A DNA stretch of 18,486 nt from an uncultured Bacteroidota bacterium (GTDB lineage: Bacteria; Bacteroidota; Ignavibacteria; UBA10030; UBA8401). Each line of letters begins with the position of its first letter. The stretch's first letter is position 1. The notes beneath the pieces were generated by a model. That model was not told where the DNA came from. It did no database searches and saw only the letters and a program-made list of their open reading frames with translations. This document shows positions 1 through 8,334 of the stretch, piece by piece. The translations under genes were made by a program, and so were the position numbers. The stretch spans positions 1-18,486 of the forward strand of contig CALETH010000060.1 of assembly GCA_937920105.1 (NCBI GenBank), in the 5' to 3' direction.

Positions 1-59
1 CATAATTATTTATTTTATAAATATTGTTCTCCCTATATCCACTACGTTTTTCGGAAAGA

Positions 60-1082
60 ATGAATACAGAACATACATCACAATTTTATTTTGCTAATAC
101 TCTTACCAATAATACTATTCAAAAAATAGATTTATTTTATAAAACATTACATTATTGTAGTATTGAGCAATATCCTGATTGGGCGAAAACGGTTTATCAT
201 GTTACAACAACATATTATGTTTCTGAGAATAAAAATGCTATAGAATGTTTTGCTGTAATAGGCGAAACAGGAACAGTGATTAAAAATGCTACTATTCAAT
301 TTGGTCCTCTTATACATACTATCCAAGAATTACCTTTTCACATAGCAAGAATAGTAGAATATTGTAAAAAGAAATTGTATAAAAACTTAGCAATACAACT
401 TTGCTTTCCTATTTCAACTGAGACCGAAATAGTACAATTATTACTTCTTAAGCAACATCCATCATTTAAGTTAATTTTTTCAGAAGAAAATTGGACATCA
501 TTAAGAATATTGTTGAAAGGAAAGACATTGCAACAAATTGAGAATGATTTTTCAAAAGGGCATCGCAGTGCTATTAAAAAATCTGAAAAAGACGGTCTAC
601 AAGTGAAACATCTTATTAAACAAGAAGAATTATTGGATATGTATACAATCTATAAAAAGATGAATGATTCACGTGAGCGAAAAAATGATTTATCAGAAAA
701 AGATTTTATTTGTATGTGTAATACTATACTTAAAAATGAACTGGGATTTATTCTCGGTGTATTTTTACCTAATAACACTATGCTTGGTTGGATGATAGCA
801 CTTCACCAAGGTAATTTATGCAGATATTATAAAGGTGCTTCACATCCGGAATATCGTAACTATAATATTTTACATGTTGCAATAAAACATGGAATAGAAT
901 TAGCATTGAAGAATAATAAAGAATATTTTGATTTATGGGGTTACAATCACTTTGTTGACGAAAGTGACCAACGATATTTTATTAATAAATTTAAAAAGGG
1001 ATTTGGTGGAGAGTATGTTTGTTATCCTTCTAAATATTTAATTAAATTAAACTTACCCATAATTTCCTTTTTCCATCATTAA
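60..1082 (+). CDS. FemAB/GNAT-fold acyl- or aminoacyl-transferase-like protein
   Basis: Encodes about 340 residues resembling the FemAB-like/GNAT (BioF2-like) transferases. These join aminoacyl or acyl groups to cell-wall precursors or extracellular glycans. Visible family marks are the basic stretch GHRSAIKKSEKDG near residue 165, a YYKGAS segment in the second half, and a C-terminal FKKGFGGEYV near residue 313, the usual end of the second GNAT lobe. I chose the ATG at 60, just after GGAAAG. The open frame runs back to a TTG at 24, but stops at 3 and 18 close it, so the gene is complete in the window. No signal peptide is seen, so it is probably cytoplasmic. It lies 10 bp before the AsnB-type gene and starts the polysaccharide operon, which suggests it modifies a sugar or lipid-linked intermediate. 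The family is fairly sure; the substrate is unknown. Confidence 0.75.
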   Translation: MNTEHTSQFYFANTLTNNTIQKIDLFYKTLHYCSIEQYPDWAKTVYHVTTTYYVSENKNAIECFAVIGETGTVIKNATIQFGPLIHTIQELPFHIARIVEYCKKKLYKNLAIQLCFPISTETEIVQLLLLKQHPSFKLIFSEENWTSLRILLKGKTLQQIENDFSKGHRSAIKKSEKDGLQVKHLIKQEELLDMYTIYKKMNDSRERKNDLSEKDFICMCNTILKNELGFILGVFLPNNTMLGWMIALHQGNLCRYYKGASHPEYRNYNILHVAIKHGIELALKNNKEYFDLWGYNHFVDESDQRYFINKFKKGFGGEYVCYPSKYLIKLNLPIISFFHH

Positions 1083-1092
1083 AAAATAATCT

Positions 1093-2988
1093 ATGTGCGG
1101 ATTTGCCGGCATACTAAATAGTCAACGATTATACAATATTAAAGAGGTACAATCAATTGCGTCACGTGTTAATTTTCGTGGTCCCGATTACACAGGTTGT
1201 TCTGTATATGATGAAAATTTTACAAATACAGAAAATGGGTTACATTCCTTTTTTGTGAATAGGTTAGCTATTTTTGACCTTGACCCTCGTTCTCACCAAC
1301 CATTTGAAAATGAACGATACACACTGTTATATAATGGTGCTATCTATAACTATAAAGAACTAAAAAGTGAACTGGAAAAAAAAGGAATACCATTTAAAAC
1401 TACTTCAGATACAGAAGTATTATTTTATATTTTACAAATTCTAGGAATAGAAGGAATCAAAAAACTTAATGGTATGTTTGCGTTTTTTTTTCTTGATAAA
1501 AAAAACAGAACATTTATTCTTTGTAGAGATAGAGTTGGAATAAAACCATTATATTATAGACAGGAAAATAATAGTTTTATTTTTGGTTCAGAATTACATT
1601 CTATTCTTCGCTTTTCTTCTGTTTCGCCTGTCATTTCACCCATAGCAATTCAGCAATATCTTTCTTTACAATATATACCAACTCCAAATAGTATTATAGA
1701 AAATATTTATAAACTTCCGCCAGGTTATTATATAAGTGGAAGTGTAGAAGATTTGAAAAATGGTAATACATTAACACCATTGCCTTTTTGGGATGCGTAC
1801 CAACACATTCATTCTCACTCTTCTATGATAATGAATTATGAACAAGAAGAACTTGAGCATAAATTAGTACAAAGTATTAGTAGCCAATTACAAGCAGATG
1901 TTCCTGTTGGAATTTTTTTAAGTTCCGGTATAGATTCATCACTTCTCACCGCTCTTATTAATAAATATCTTGCAAAAGAAAAAGTTTTTAAATTTTTTAC
2001 AGTTGCCTTTAGAGAGCAAACTGATTCTGACGAAAGTATTGATGCAGCAAAATATTTACAAGCATTTGGAAATAACAATCTACAGCATTATTTTTTAGAA
2101 ATTGACCAAAATCATCTAAGCAGAACTTTAGATTCTCTTTACAATTATTATGATGAACCATTTGGTGACCCAACGGCTTTATTAAATTTGGTGATTGCTG
2201 AAAAAGCAAAAGAATATGTAACTGTAACTCTTTCCGGTGATGGTGGGGATGAATTGTTTTGGGGTTATCCTCGATATAATGTTTGGAGAAAACGAAAAAA
2301 AGAAATTTATAGAATACTATTAGGAAATATAAAAAATATTCTACCACATACTAATTCATATAGTATGTCTCGGTTATATAAAAAAATAGAAAACGACCCG
2401 CTGTTCATTTATCTTGATAGTGTAACATCGTCAGGATTTTATGCGATAGACACTCGCAATATATTATTACAAAAATCATTATGGTATTTAACTAATCTTT
2501 CTCTTTTACACACCCGTGAAGATTTTGCTAGTATTATTGATTTTAAAACCTATTTACCCGCAATGTTGTATAAAGTAGATAGGTCAAGTATGGCAGCAAG
2601 TTTGGAAACAAGAGTACCTTTTTTAGATAATGAAATTGTAAATTTCGGATTACAACTTGCTTTGCAAGGAAAAAGTAATACTATGTTTCCGACAAAAGCG
2701 CCTTTTAAAAAAATACTCCAAACTATAGCCCCACAATATGATATTCATAAACCTAAAAAAGGATTTAATTTTCCTTTACAACAATGGATGAGTGGTTCAT
2801 GGAGAGAAAAAATAGCAGATACTATTACAAAAAATAATTTGGAAAAATTTAATGTAGAAACGAAATCACTTTTCAATATTGTTGAAAACTATTATAAATC
2901 AGATTGCTCTAAGTATAGTACGGAAGTATGGCGTTTGTTAAATTTAATTTTGTGGAAAGAAAAACTTGATTCTATAAAAAACAACTAA
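1093..2988 (+). CDS. asnB: Asparagine synthase-type glutamine amidotransferase (AsnB-like)
   Basis: A 631-residue protein with the full asparagine-synthase layout. The N-terminal Ntn glutaminase starts MCGFAGI, so Cys2 becomes the nucleophile after Met removal. Arg57 (NRLAIFDL), Asn81 and Asp106 (SDTEV) are the expected glutamine-binding residues. The C-terminal ATP-pyrophosphatase synthetase domain has the SSGIDSS loop at 277-283 and SGDGGDELF at 381-389. The usual NGEIYN reads NGAIYN here, so the glutamine-contacting Glu is Ala83. Family knowledge: members convert Asp to Asn or amidate other carboxylates, and amidotransferases of this type are common in surface-polysaccharide and exosortase-associated loci. 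The stop codon overlaps the next ATG (TAATG), showing translational coupling. Given the context, amidation of a sugar acid is as plausible as free Asn synthesis. Confidence 0.88.
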   Translation: MCGFAGILNSQRLYNIKEVQSIASRVNFRGPDYTGCSVYDENFTNTENGLHSFFVNRLAIFDLDPRSHQPFENERYTLLYNGAIYNYKELKSELEKKGIPFKTTSDTEVLFYILQILGIEGIKKLNGMFAFFFLDKKNRTFILCRDRVGIKPLYYRQENNSFIFGSELHSILRFSSVSPVISPIAIQQYLSLQYIPTPNSIIENIYKLPPGYYISGSVEDLKNGNTLTPLPFWDAYQHIHSHSSMIMNYEQEELEHKLVQSISSQLQADVPVGIFLSSGIDSSLLTALINKYLAKEKVFKFFTVAFREQTDSDESIDAAKYLQAFGNNNLQHYFLEIDQNHLSRTLDSLYNYYDEPFGDPTALLNLVIAEKAKEYVTVTLSGDGGDELFWGYPRYNVWRKRKKEIYRILLGNIKNILPHTNSYSMSRLYKKIENDPLFIYLDSVTSSGFYAIDTRNILLQKSLWYLTNLSLLHTREDFASIIDFKTYLPAMLYKVDRSSMAASLETRVPFLDNEIVNFGLQLALQGKSNTMFPTKAPFKKILQTIAPQYDIHKPKKGFNFPLQQWMSGSWREKIADTITKNNLEKFNVETKSLFNIVENYYKSDCSKYSTEVWRLLNLILWKEKLDSIKNN

Positions 2989-3875
2989 TGATATATTTTA
3001 CCCTCACCATTGATGTAGAGCCAGATTGCACTCCAACATGGCATTATTCCAATCCATTAACATTTAATGGTGTTACCTATGGAATACAAAAAATTCTCCA
3101 GCCATTGTTTAATCAATATAACATTACACCAACATATTTAATCAATAATGTAGTTCTTGAAAATGAAGAGAGTATATCAACATTTCAGAAACTTGATGGA
3201 CTTTTTGAATTGGGAACTCATCTTCATTCCGAATTTATTGAACCAGAAAAAAAATATTATGATTATGCTGGTAAAAAAGGAGAAGCCAATCAATGTTTTT
3301 TATCTTCTGATATTGAATTTGAGAAAATGAAAAATATTACAAACTTATTTAGAGAGAAATTTGGTTATTCACCAGTATCATTTAGGGCGGGAAGATTTAG
3401 TGCAAGAAAAAATACATTGGTATGTTTAGAAAAACTCGGATATAAAGTTGATACAAGTGTTACACCACATATTAATTGGAATGATGAAACACGAGAACAA
3501 CCTGTAGATTATCGCAATGCAAATGAACAACCGTATTTTGATGGAAAAATTTTAGAAATACCTATTTCTATTACACAACAAAAAAGATTGTTATTAAAAA
3601 ATAAAACAATCTGGCTTCGTCCATTTTATTCCACATATAAAGAAATGAATACTCTTGTTGAAGAGTATGAAAAAAAGTATAGAGAAAATAAACATATTGT
3701 TTTCAATATGATGTTTCATAATGTTGAAATCTTACCGAATAAAAGTCCCTATACAAAAACACAAAACGATGTTGCACGATATTTGGAATCGTTAGAATTA
3801 TTTTTTCAATTATGTAATAAGAAAAAAATGGAAAGCATAGCACTCTCTCAGTTATATGACATCTACAAAAAATAG
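2988..3875 (+). CDS. Polysaccharide deacetylase-like protein (NodB/WalW type)
   Basis: A 295-residue protein of the NodB/carbohydrate esterase 4 superfamily. It starts TIDVEPD (Asp9 and Asp13 in place of the classical TFDDG), followed by GTHLH at 76-80 (metal-binding histidines) and RAGRFS at 133-138. A C-terminal FHNVE segment fits the last family motif. These point to a metal-dependent deacetylase domain of the WalW-like form, often found next to glycosyltransferases. No signal peptide is visible, so it may act on lipid-linked sugars in the cytoplasm, as proposed for XrtA-associated deacetylases. The gene overlaps asnB by 1 bp and the next gene by 20 bp. Activity and substrate are inferred only. 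Confidence 0.8.
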   Translation: MIYFTLTIDVEPDCTPTWHYSNPLTFNGVTYGIQKILQPLFNQYNITPTYLINNVVLENEESISTFQKLDGLFELGTHLHSEFIEPEKKYYDYAGKKGEANQCFLSSDIEFEKMKNITNLFREKFGYSPVSFRAGRFSARKNTLVCLEKLGYKVDTSVTPHINWNDETREQPVDYRNANEQPYFDGKILEIPISITQQKRLLLKNKTIWLRPFYSTYKEMNTLVEEYEKKYRENKHIVFNMMFHNVEILPNKSPYTKTQNDVARYLESLELFFQLCNKKKMESIALSQLYDIYKK

Positions 3876-5112
3876 TGAGACAAAATTTCCTTTCCGTGTT
3901 CTTATGGTACTTTTGGATGCCCCACCCTCACAATTGGGTGGAGCGGAAATACAAGCATGGAATCTTTCTCAACAGTTACTTGCCCAAGGAATGCAGGTAA
4001 ACATCCTCACAAAAAAAACATTTCGCGAAAAGCAAAAAGAACAACAATATGAAGGAATTACTATTTATAGAATAGCATTTTTTCTTCCATATCTTATTAC
4101 CATAATTTCACGTTTTCAGAGAAGAATTTTCAATAAAATTTTCCCACCTAATAAAGAATTACAATATATCTATGGGAAAGTATGGGGTTGCGATGCTTAT
4201 ATGTATGGTACTATCTTTTTTTTTTCTGCCCTATTATTTTTTTGGAAACACAAAAAACAATTTGATATTCTTCATGTTCATACTATAGAATGGTTAGCGC
4301 CTGTAGTAACAATACTTGGCATCATTTTCAAAAAAAAAATTATCATTAAAGATTCTACCATGAATGGTTTTGAAAAATTACGTTTTACCATCGGCGGGAA
4401 ATTTTTCCAAAAAATAATGATACAACACTGTTATTTTATTGCTATGACAAATTTTATAGAACAGAATTTTTTGAAAAACGGTATTCCCAAAGAAAAAATT
4501 TTTAGAATTCCAAATGGTATTAATATTTCATCAGATGTATCATCTATAGTAGAAGAACAATACACATGTCTGTTTGTGGGAAATCTTTATCAGGAACCAG
4601 CGAAAGGAATGGATATTTTATTAGGAGCGTGGAAAGAGGTGGTAGTAAAATATCCAACAGCAATATTAAAAATTGTTGGTCAAGGAAATATCAAAAAATA
4701 TGAAAATGATGCAAAAGAATTAGGTATATCAAAAAATGTAGTTTTTTATGGAAAACAAAACAATGTTAGTGATTTTTTGAAAACAGCAACCATATTTGTT
4801 CTACCATCTCGTAGGGAAGGAATGTCCAACGCACTAATGGAAGCAATGCTGTATGGTAAACCGTGTATAGCAACAGATATATCAGGAAATCAAGATTTAA
4901 TTCAAAATGGAGAAAATGGAATATTAGTTCCCGTCAATAATAAAAATGAATTAGCAAAAGCGATACTCTATTTATTGAAAAATGATGAAATCCGAAAACG
5001 CATAAGAGAAAAAGCAAAAATCACAATAGAAAAGAATTACATGATTGAACACATCGCCTCAAAATACATTCAAACATATAACACAATTTTTAATGAAAAT
5101 ACTCTTTATTAA
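3856..5112 (+). CDS. Family 4-type glycosyltransferase (GT-B fold)
   Basis: A 418-residue GT-B glycosyltransferase. The N-terminal Rossmann half carries the LGGAE glycine loop close to the start. The C-terminal nucleotide-sugar half has SRREGMSNALMEAM followed by YGKPCIATDISGNQDLI at about 316-345, which is the E-x7-E retaining GT4 signature. A hydrophobic stretch near residues 117-128 (FFFSALLFFW) may hold the protein at the membrane. The ATG at 3856 lies inside the 3' end of the deacetylase gene; a second in-frame ATG at 3904 is possible, since the conserved fold begins there. No Shine-Dalgarno is obvious, which fits coupled translation. The donor and acceptor sugars cannot be read from sequence. 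Confidence 0.88.
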   Translation: MTSTKNSETKFPFRVLMVLLDAPPSQLGGAEIQAWNLSQQLLAQGMQVNILTKKTFREKQKEQQYEGITIYRIAFFLPYLITIISRFQRRIFNKIFPPNKELQYIYGKVWGCDAYMYGTIFFFSALLFFWKHKKQFDILHVHTIEWLAPVVTILGIIFKKKIIIKDSTMNGFEKLRFTIGGKFFQKIMIQHCYFIAMTNFIEQNFLKNGIPKEKIFRIPNGINISSDVSSIVEEQYTCLFVGNLYQEPAKGMDILLGAWKEVVVKYPTAILKIVGQGNIKKYENDAKELGISKNVVFYGKQNNVSDFLKTATIFVLPSRREGMSNALMEAMLYGKPCIATDISGNQDLIQNGENGILVPVNNKNELAKAILYLLKNDEIRKRIREKAKITIEKNYMIEHIASKYIQTYNTIFNENTLY

Positions 5113-6331
5113 TAAACATGATATTTCTGGTGGAGCAGCAATTTGGTGTTTTAGATTTCATAAAACATTAGAACGTTTATATAATACGCAAAACTATTTT
5201 CTTGTTGGAATAAAAAAATCAAACTACCCTTATATTTTTGAGACACGGAAAAGAGGATTTCAAAATTTTGTTGAGCGCGGATGGAATTTTCTATTGCAAA
5301 GAATTGGTCTTCAATACAAATTTTTTCCCTTTTCTACAAAAACAATACTCAAGAAAACAAAGGAAATACAACCAGATATTATTTTCATTCGTAATATTCA
5401 TGGCGGATATTTTAAAACATCACTTCTTATATCATTATCAAAACAAGCACCAATTGTGTGGTCGTTACCGGATATGTGGGCATTCACAGCCAATGCTGCA
5501 CACACATTTGGAGATATATCATGGAAAGAAATGCGAAGCGGAAAAAAAGAAAAAAAAAACTTTCCAAAAATGTGGATAGATACAGGAAAATGGTTATTAC
5601 AACAAAAGAAAAAAATCTATTCGCAATCCAATCTTACTATCGTAACTCCTTCACGATGGTTGTATAATTTAGCAATACAAAGTCCAGTCTTTGAAGGAAA
5701 ACAAATTCTGCACATTCCTAATGGAATAGATACAAATATTTTTTATCCACAATCTAAAACTGAATTACGAAAGAAAATAAATATTGAAGAAAATACCAAA
5801 GTATTACTTTTTAATTCCGAACAACTTTTTAAAAGTCCATACAAAGGAGGAAAAGAATTATTAGATATTTTGGAATTATTACATGTAACGACCGAAGAAA
5901 AAATTTGTCTTATTGTTATAGGAGAAGGTAAATCCGAAGTATTGCAAAAATTTTCAAAATTTGATATTCGTATGACGGGATATTTAAAAGATGAGAAAAC
6001 AATTATTGATTATTTAAATATTGCAGATATTTTTATTTATCCAACAAAGGCAGACAATTTACCAAACACCTTGCTAGAAGCAATCGCATGTGGATTACCA
6101 TGTATTACTTTTGATGTTGGTGGATGTGGAGAAATTGTGGAAAATAATAAAAATGGATTTCTTATTCCGCCGTTTGATAAAAAATTATTTACTCAACGGA
6201 TAAAAGAACTTTTACATAATGATGAAATGAGAAAACAATTTTCTTTCAATGCAAGAAAAATTGCAGAAGAAAAATATTCTATTACAACAACAGCAGAAAA
6301 ATATTATACTCTCTTTAAGTCTTTGTTATAA
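5093..6331 (+). CDS. Family 4-type glycosyltransferase
   Basis: A GT-B glycosyltransferase of 412 residues from the ATG at 5093 (MKILFINKHDISGGAA). The frame stays open back to a TTG at 5045, but the MKILFIN start is the normal N-terminus of the fold and the upstream 16 residues look like read-back into the previous gene. The GGAA loop, WSLPDMWAFTANAAHTF in the acceptor half (WcaC-like glycosyltransferases have a similar W-x-x-x-DMWAFT segment), and LLEAIACGLPCITFDVGG near residue 325 support the family. It overlaps the previous gene by 20 bp. A run of ten A residues at 5550-5559 sits in the reading frame but the frame is intact. Its 3' end overlaps the converging gene at 6315-7598. Confidence 0.88.
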   Translation: MKILFINKHDISGGAAIWCFRFHKTLERLYNTQNYFLVGIKKSNYPYIFETRKRGFQNFVERGWNFLLQRIGLQYKFFPFSTKTILKKTKEIQPDIIFIRNIHGGYFKTSLLISLSKQAPIVWSLPDMWAFTANAAHTFGDISWKEMRSGKKEKKNFPKMWIDTGKWLLQQKKKIYSQSNLTIVTPSRWLYNLAIQSPVFEGKQILHIPNGIDTNIFYPQSKTELRKKINIEENTKVLLFNSEQLFKSPYKGGKELLDILELLHVTTEEKICLIVIGEGKSEVLQKFSKFDIRMTGYLKDEKTIIDYLNIADIFIYPTKADNLPNTLLEAIACGLPCITFDVGGCGEIVENNKNGFLIPPFDKKLFTQRIKELLHNDEMRKQFSFNARKIAEEKYSITTTAEKYYTLFKSLL

Positions 6332-7598
6332 TACTACGCAACATCCCACTTAACCCCTCTGCAATTTTCTCACGAGAAAACTGTTTTGCAAACTCAATAT
6401 TTGGCTGAACATTTTTTATTGCATCAAAAATATTACCAGTAAAATTATGAGAAAATAAAATACCAGAATTAGATAGTTGTAACATTTCTGCAACTTCAAC
6501 ATTGTCATCACCAAAGGCGATAATTGGTTTACCAACGCGCAAATATTCAAATAATTTTCCGGGTAAGTGACGTTTTTCTGCTGCACAGACTAAAAGGTAA
6601 TCTGCTTTATACAATTCCTCTACAATATTTTCGTATGGAAGAAATCCAATAAAATCACAAAAGGGAAGAAGAGAAAATTCTTCGAGAGATTTTTTCACAG
6701 CAGGACTTAATGTTCCTAAAAAACGCAAACGCAATTTTTTACCATTCGCAATTTCATTTTTTACACATTTCCACAATGCAATCGGGTTTTGATAATCATA
6801 CATATTTCCTGCATGAAGAATAATTTTTTCTTTAGAATTATCGTCATTCTCGAGTGATTTTGTCGGGAATCTATCACTAAAATATTCTTCATTATATCCC
6901 CAATATAACACAGAAGATTTTTCTTGTAGAAAAGAATATTTTTTGTGATAATCACTTAATGTAGTATTAGTAACAAAAATTACATGTTTTGCATTCTGTA
7001 AAACCTTTCGTTCAAAAAAAATATCGATAGAAGAAGAAAATTTACTGCGATGTAAATTGTGATAATAGACAATATCAACCCAAGGGTCAATTAAAATCGG
7101 AACGTGAGGAATATTAAATTTTTTACTCAATTTCCATCCGATAAGATGCGCACTATGAGGAGGTCCGATAGTAACAATTGCATCCATTGTGTGTGAACGC
7201 AAAAATTTTTTCCCAGCAGGAACAGCAGAAAAATACCATCCAACTCTTGCATCAGGAATAAAAAGATTTAATCGTATCCACAATGCAAGTTTGTGACGCA
7301 AACTTGTATTGGTTGTGGACATTGCTTCAGAAGCGAGAAGAGGAGATGAATCTTTTTTTCCAATGAATTTTCTGTAGAGATGAAATGGTTCATTAGCAGA
7401 AGTTTTTATAATGTGAAGATTTTTTGGAATTTTTTTTACTAAACTTTCATCTTTATGAGAAAAAGTATCTTCATCAGTTGTTAAAACTGAAGGTTGCCAA
7501 CCATGTTTTGGTAAATGTTGGAGCATTGCTAAAGGCCAATGCAATGTTGCTTTTCCTGAAGGCGGCCATGCATAAGTAATAAATAAAACGTTTTTCAT
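6315..7598 (-). CDS. Glycosyltransferase, GT4-like, Bacteroidota-type
   Basis: A 427-residue GT-B protein. The N-terminus MKNVLFITYAWPPSGKA is the usual YYWPPSGG start of a glycosyltransferase family frequent in Bacteroidota polysaccharide clusters, with SGK replacing SGG. WIRLNLFIPDARVGWY, TIGPPHSAHLIG and LIDPWVD are further family blocks. The C-terminal LPGKLFEYLRVGKPIIAF is the nucleotide-sugar site. It is transcribed against the other polysaccharide genes, and its last 17 bp overlap the end of the preceding glycosyltransferase, with no terminator hairpin between them. Its start faces the ptsN-like gene across a 208-bp spacer with palindromes. Role: probably surface glycan assembly; substrate unknown. 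Confidence 0.85.
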   Translation of the reverse strand: MKNVLFITYAWPPSGKATLHWPLAMLQHLPKHGWQPSVLTTDEDTFSHKDESLVKKIPKNLHIIKTSANEPFHLYRKFIGKKDSSPLLASEAMSTTNTSLRHKLALWIRLNLFIPDARVGWYFSAVPAGKKFLRSHTMDAIVTIGPPHSAHLIGWKLSKKFNIPHVPILIDPWVDIVYYHNLHRSKFSSSIDIFFERKVLQNAKHVIFVTNTTLSDYHKKYSFLQEKSSVLYWGYNEEYFSDRFPTKSLENDDNSKEKIILHAGNMYDYQNPIALWKCVKNEIANGKKLRLRFLGTLSPAVKKSLEEFSLLPFCDFIGFLPYENIVEELYKADYLLVCAAEKRHLPGKLFEYLRVGKPIIAFGDDNVEVAEMLQLSNSGILFSHNFTGNIFDAIKNVQPNIEFAKQFSREKIAEGLSGMLRSIITKT

Positions 7599-7612
7599 AT
7601 TTTTTAAATATA

Positions 7613-7645
7613 AGATTTGTTAAGTTTTAAAAACTTGACAAATCT
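7613..7645. repeat. 33-bp near-perfect palindrome, copy A of a dispersed repeat
   Basis: AGATTTGT (7613-7620) pairs with ACAAATCT (7638-7645), and the inside (TAAGTTTT...AAAACTTG) also pairs apart from one T:G. The minus strand reads ATTTGTCAAG plus a T/A run, almost the same as the left half of the palindrome at 16867-16910, so this is one member of a dispersed family and not a unique operator. It sits 14 bp upstream of the start of the glycosyltransferase at 6315-7598. Confidence 0.75.
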
Positions 7646-7657
7646 AAAACAAATAAA

Positions 7658-7732
7658 ATGTCAGCCATCTTGTTAATGAAAAATATGAATTTTTTAGATA
7701 GGTATGAAATTTATAAAAAAGATGTCTGACAT
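7658..7732. repeat. Inverted repeat with 14-bp arms (13/14 match)
   Basis: ATGTCAGCCATCTT (7658-7671) is matched by AAGATGTCTGACAT (7719-7732) in inverse orientation with one mismatch and a 47-nt A/T-rich loop. The right arm contains its own 11-bp palindrome, ATGTC-T-GACAT, and is followed by a T run. No gene ends here, so a terminator role is not obvious. It could be an operator pair or a small non-autonomous repeat. It lies just upstream of the predicted ptsN promoter. Confidence 0.65.
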
Positions 7733-7743
7733 TTTTTTACATC

Positions 7744-7772
7744 TTTACATTCCAATTGTAAAAACGTATATT
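7744..7772 (+). promoter_or_regulatory. Predicted sigma-70-type promoter for the ptsN-like gene
   Basis: TTTACA (7744-7749), a 17-nt spacer and TATATT (7767-7772) each differ from consensus by one base. An AAGGAG Shine-Dalgarno follows at 7790-7795, 11 nt before the ATG at 7807. It probably drives the ptsN-hisS-lgt-rlmB run. AT-rich DNA gives chance matches, so this is a prediction. Confidence 0.5.
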
Positions 7773-7806
7773 TTAATTCTAATAAAATTAAGGAGATAAA
7801 TATACC

Positions 7807-8280
7807 ATGAAAATCAGTGATATTCTTGATGAAACTTTAATCAAAACACAATTAGAAGGTGATTCTAAAGATGACATCATTACTACAATGATAGAACTTG
7901 TTAGTAATTCAAGTAAAGTGTTGGATAAAGAAAAAGTCAAGAATGCAATTTTTGAACGAGAAAAAATAATGTCCACAGGAGTAGGAAATGGCTTTGCGAT
8001 TCCACACGGAAAAACTGATGCTGTTTCTGACATTGTTGCTGCGTTTGCTGTTACCAAAGAACCAATAGATTATCAATCATTAGATGAACAACCTGTGCGA
8101 TTAATTTTTTTATTGGTAGGAAAAGATACAATGGTAGGTCCGCACATTAAACTTCTCAGTCGGATTTCTCGTTTAATGAACAAAGAAGATTTTCGTCAAA
8201 AATTACTTAATGCAACATCACCGACAGAAGTAATGGAAATTTTTAAAACGGCAGAATCAACATATTTAGAAAATACATAA
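7807..8280 (+). CDS. ptsN: PTS sugar transporter/PTS-Ntr subunit IIA (PtsN-like)
   Basis: A 157-residue EIIA domain of the fructose/mannitol/nitrogen type. The phosphorylated histidine is His67 in GFAIPHGKT, and His113 in GPHIKLLSRIS is the second conserved histidine. Length and single-domain form fit the nitrogen-PTS regulator EIIA-Ntr (PtsN), which accepts phosphate from HPr and regulates rather than transports. No EIIB, EIIC or HPr gene is in the window. The start is fixed by the AAGGAG at 7790-7795. It is followed after 54 bp by hisS in the same direction, so co-transcription is likely. The IIA assignment is sure; PtsN versus a fructose IIA is inferred from length and from the lack of partners. 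Confidence 0.85.
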   Translation: MKISDILDETLIKTQLEGDSKDDIITTMIELVSNSSKVLDKEKVKNAIFEREKIMSTGVGNGFAIPHGKTDAVSDIVAAFAVTKEPIDYQSLDEQPVRLIFLLVGKDTMVGPHIKLLSRISRLMNKEDFRQKLLNATSPTEVMEIFKTAESTYLENT

Positions 8281-8334
8281 AAAATTATTGACTCTTTTTA
8301 CTTCATCATTCATATTTAACTACTCAATTATTCT

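Noticed and set aside
24..59. TTG start at 24 for the first gene
   Set aside because: An ATG at 60 with GGAAAG just before it is a better start, and the extra residues (LYPLRFSER) add nothing family-like.
5045..5092. TTG start at 5045 for the second glycosyltransferase
   Set aside because: The fold begins at MKILFIN (ATG 5093); the upstream 16 residues only read back through the previous gene.
5541..5560. Programmed frameshift at the A-rich tract with a run of ten A
   Set aside because: The glycosyltransferase frame is intact through the tract and continues to its normal C-terminal motifs; no overlapping product of interest is seen.
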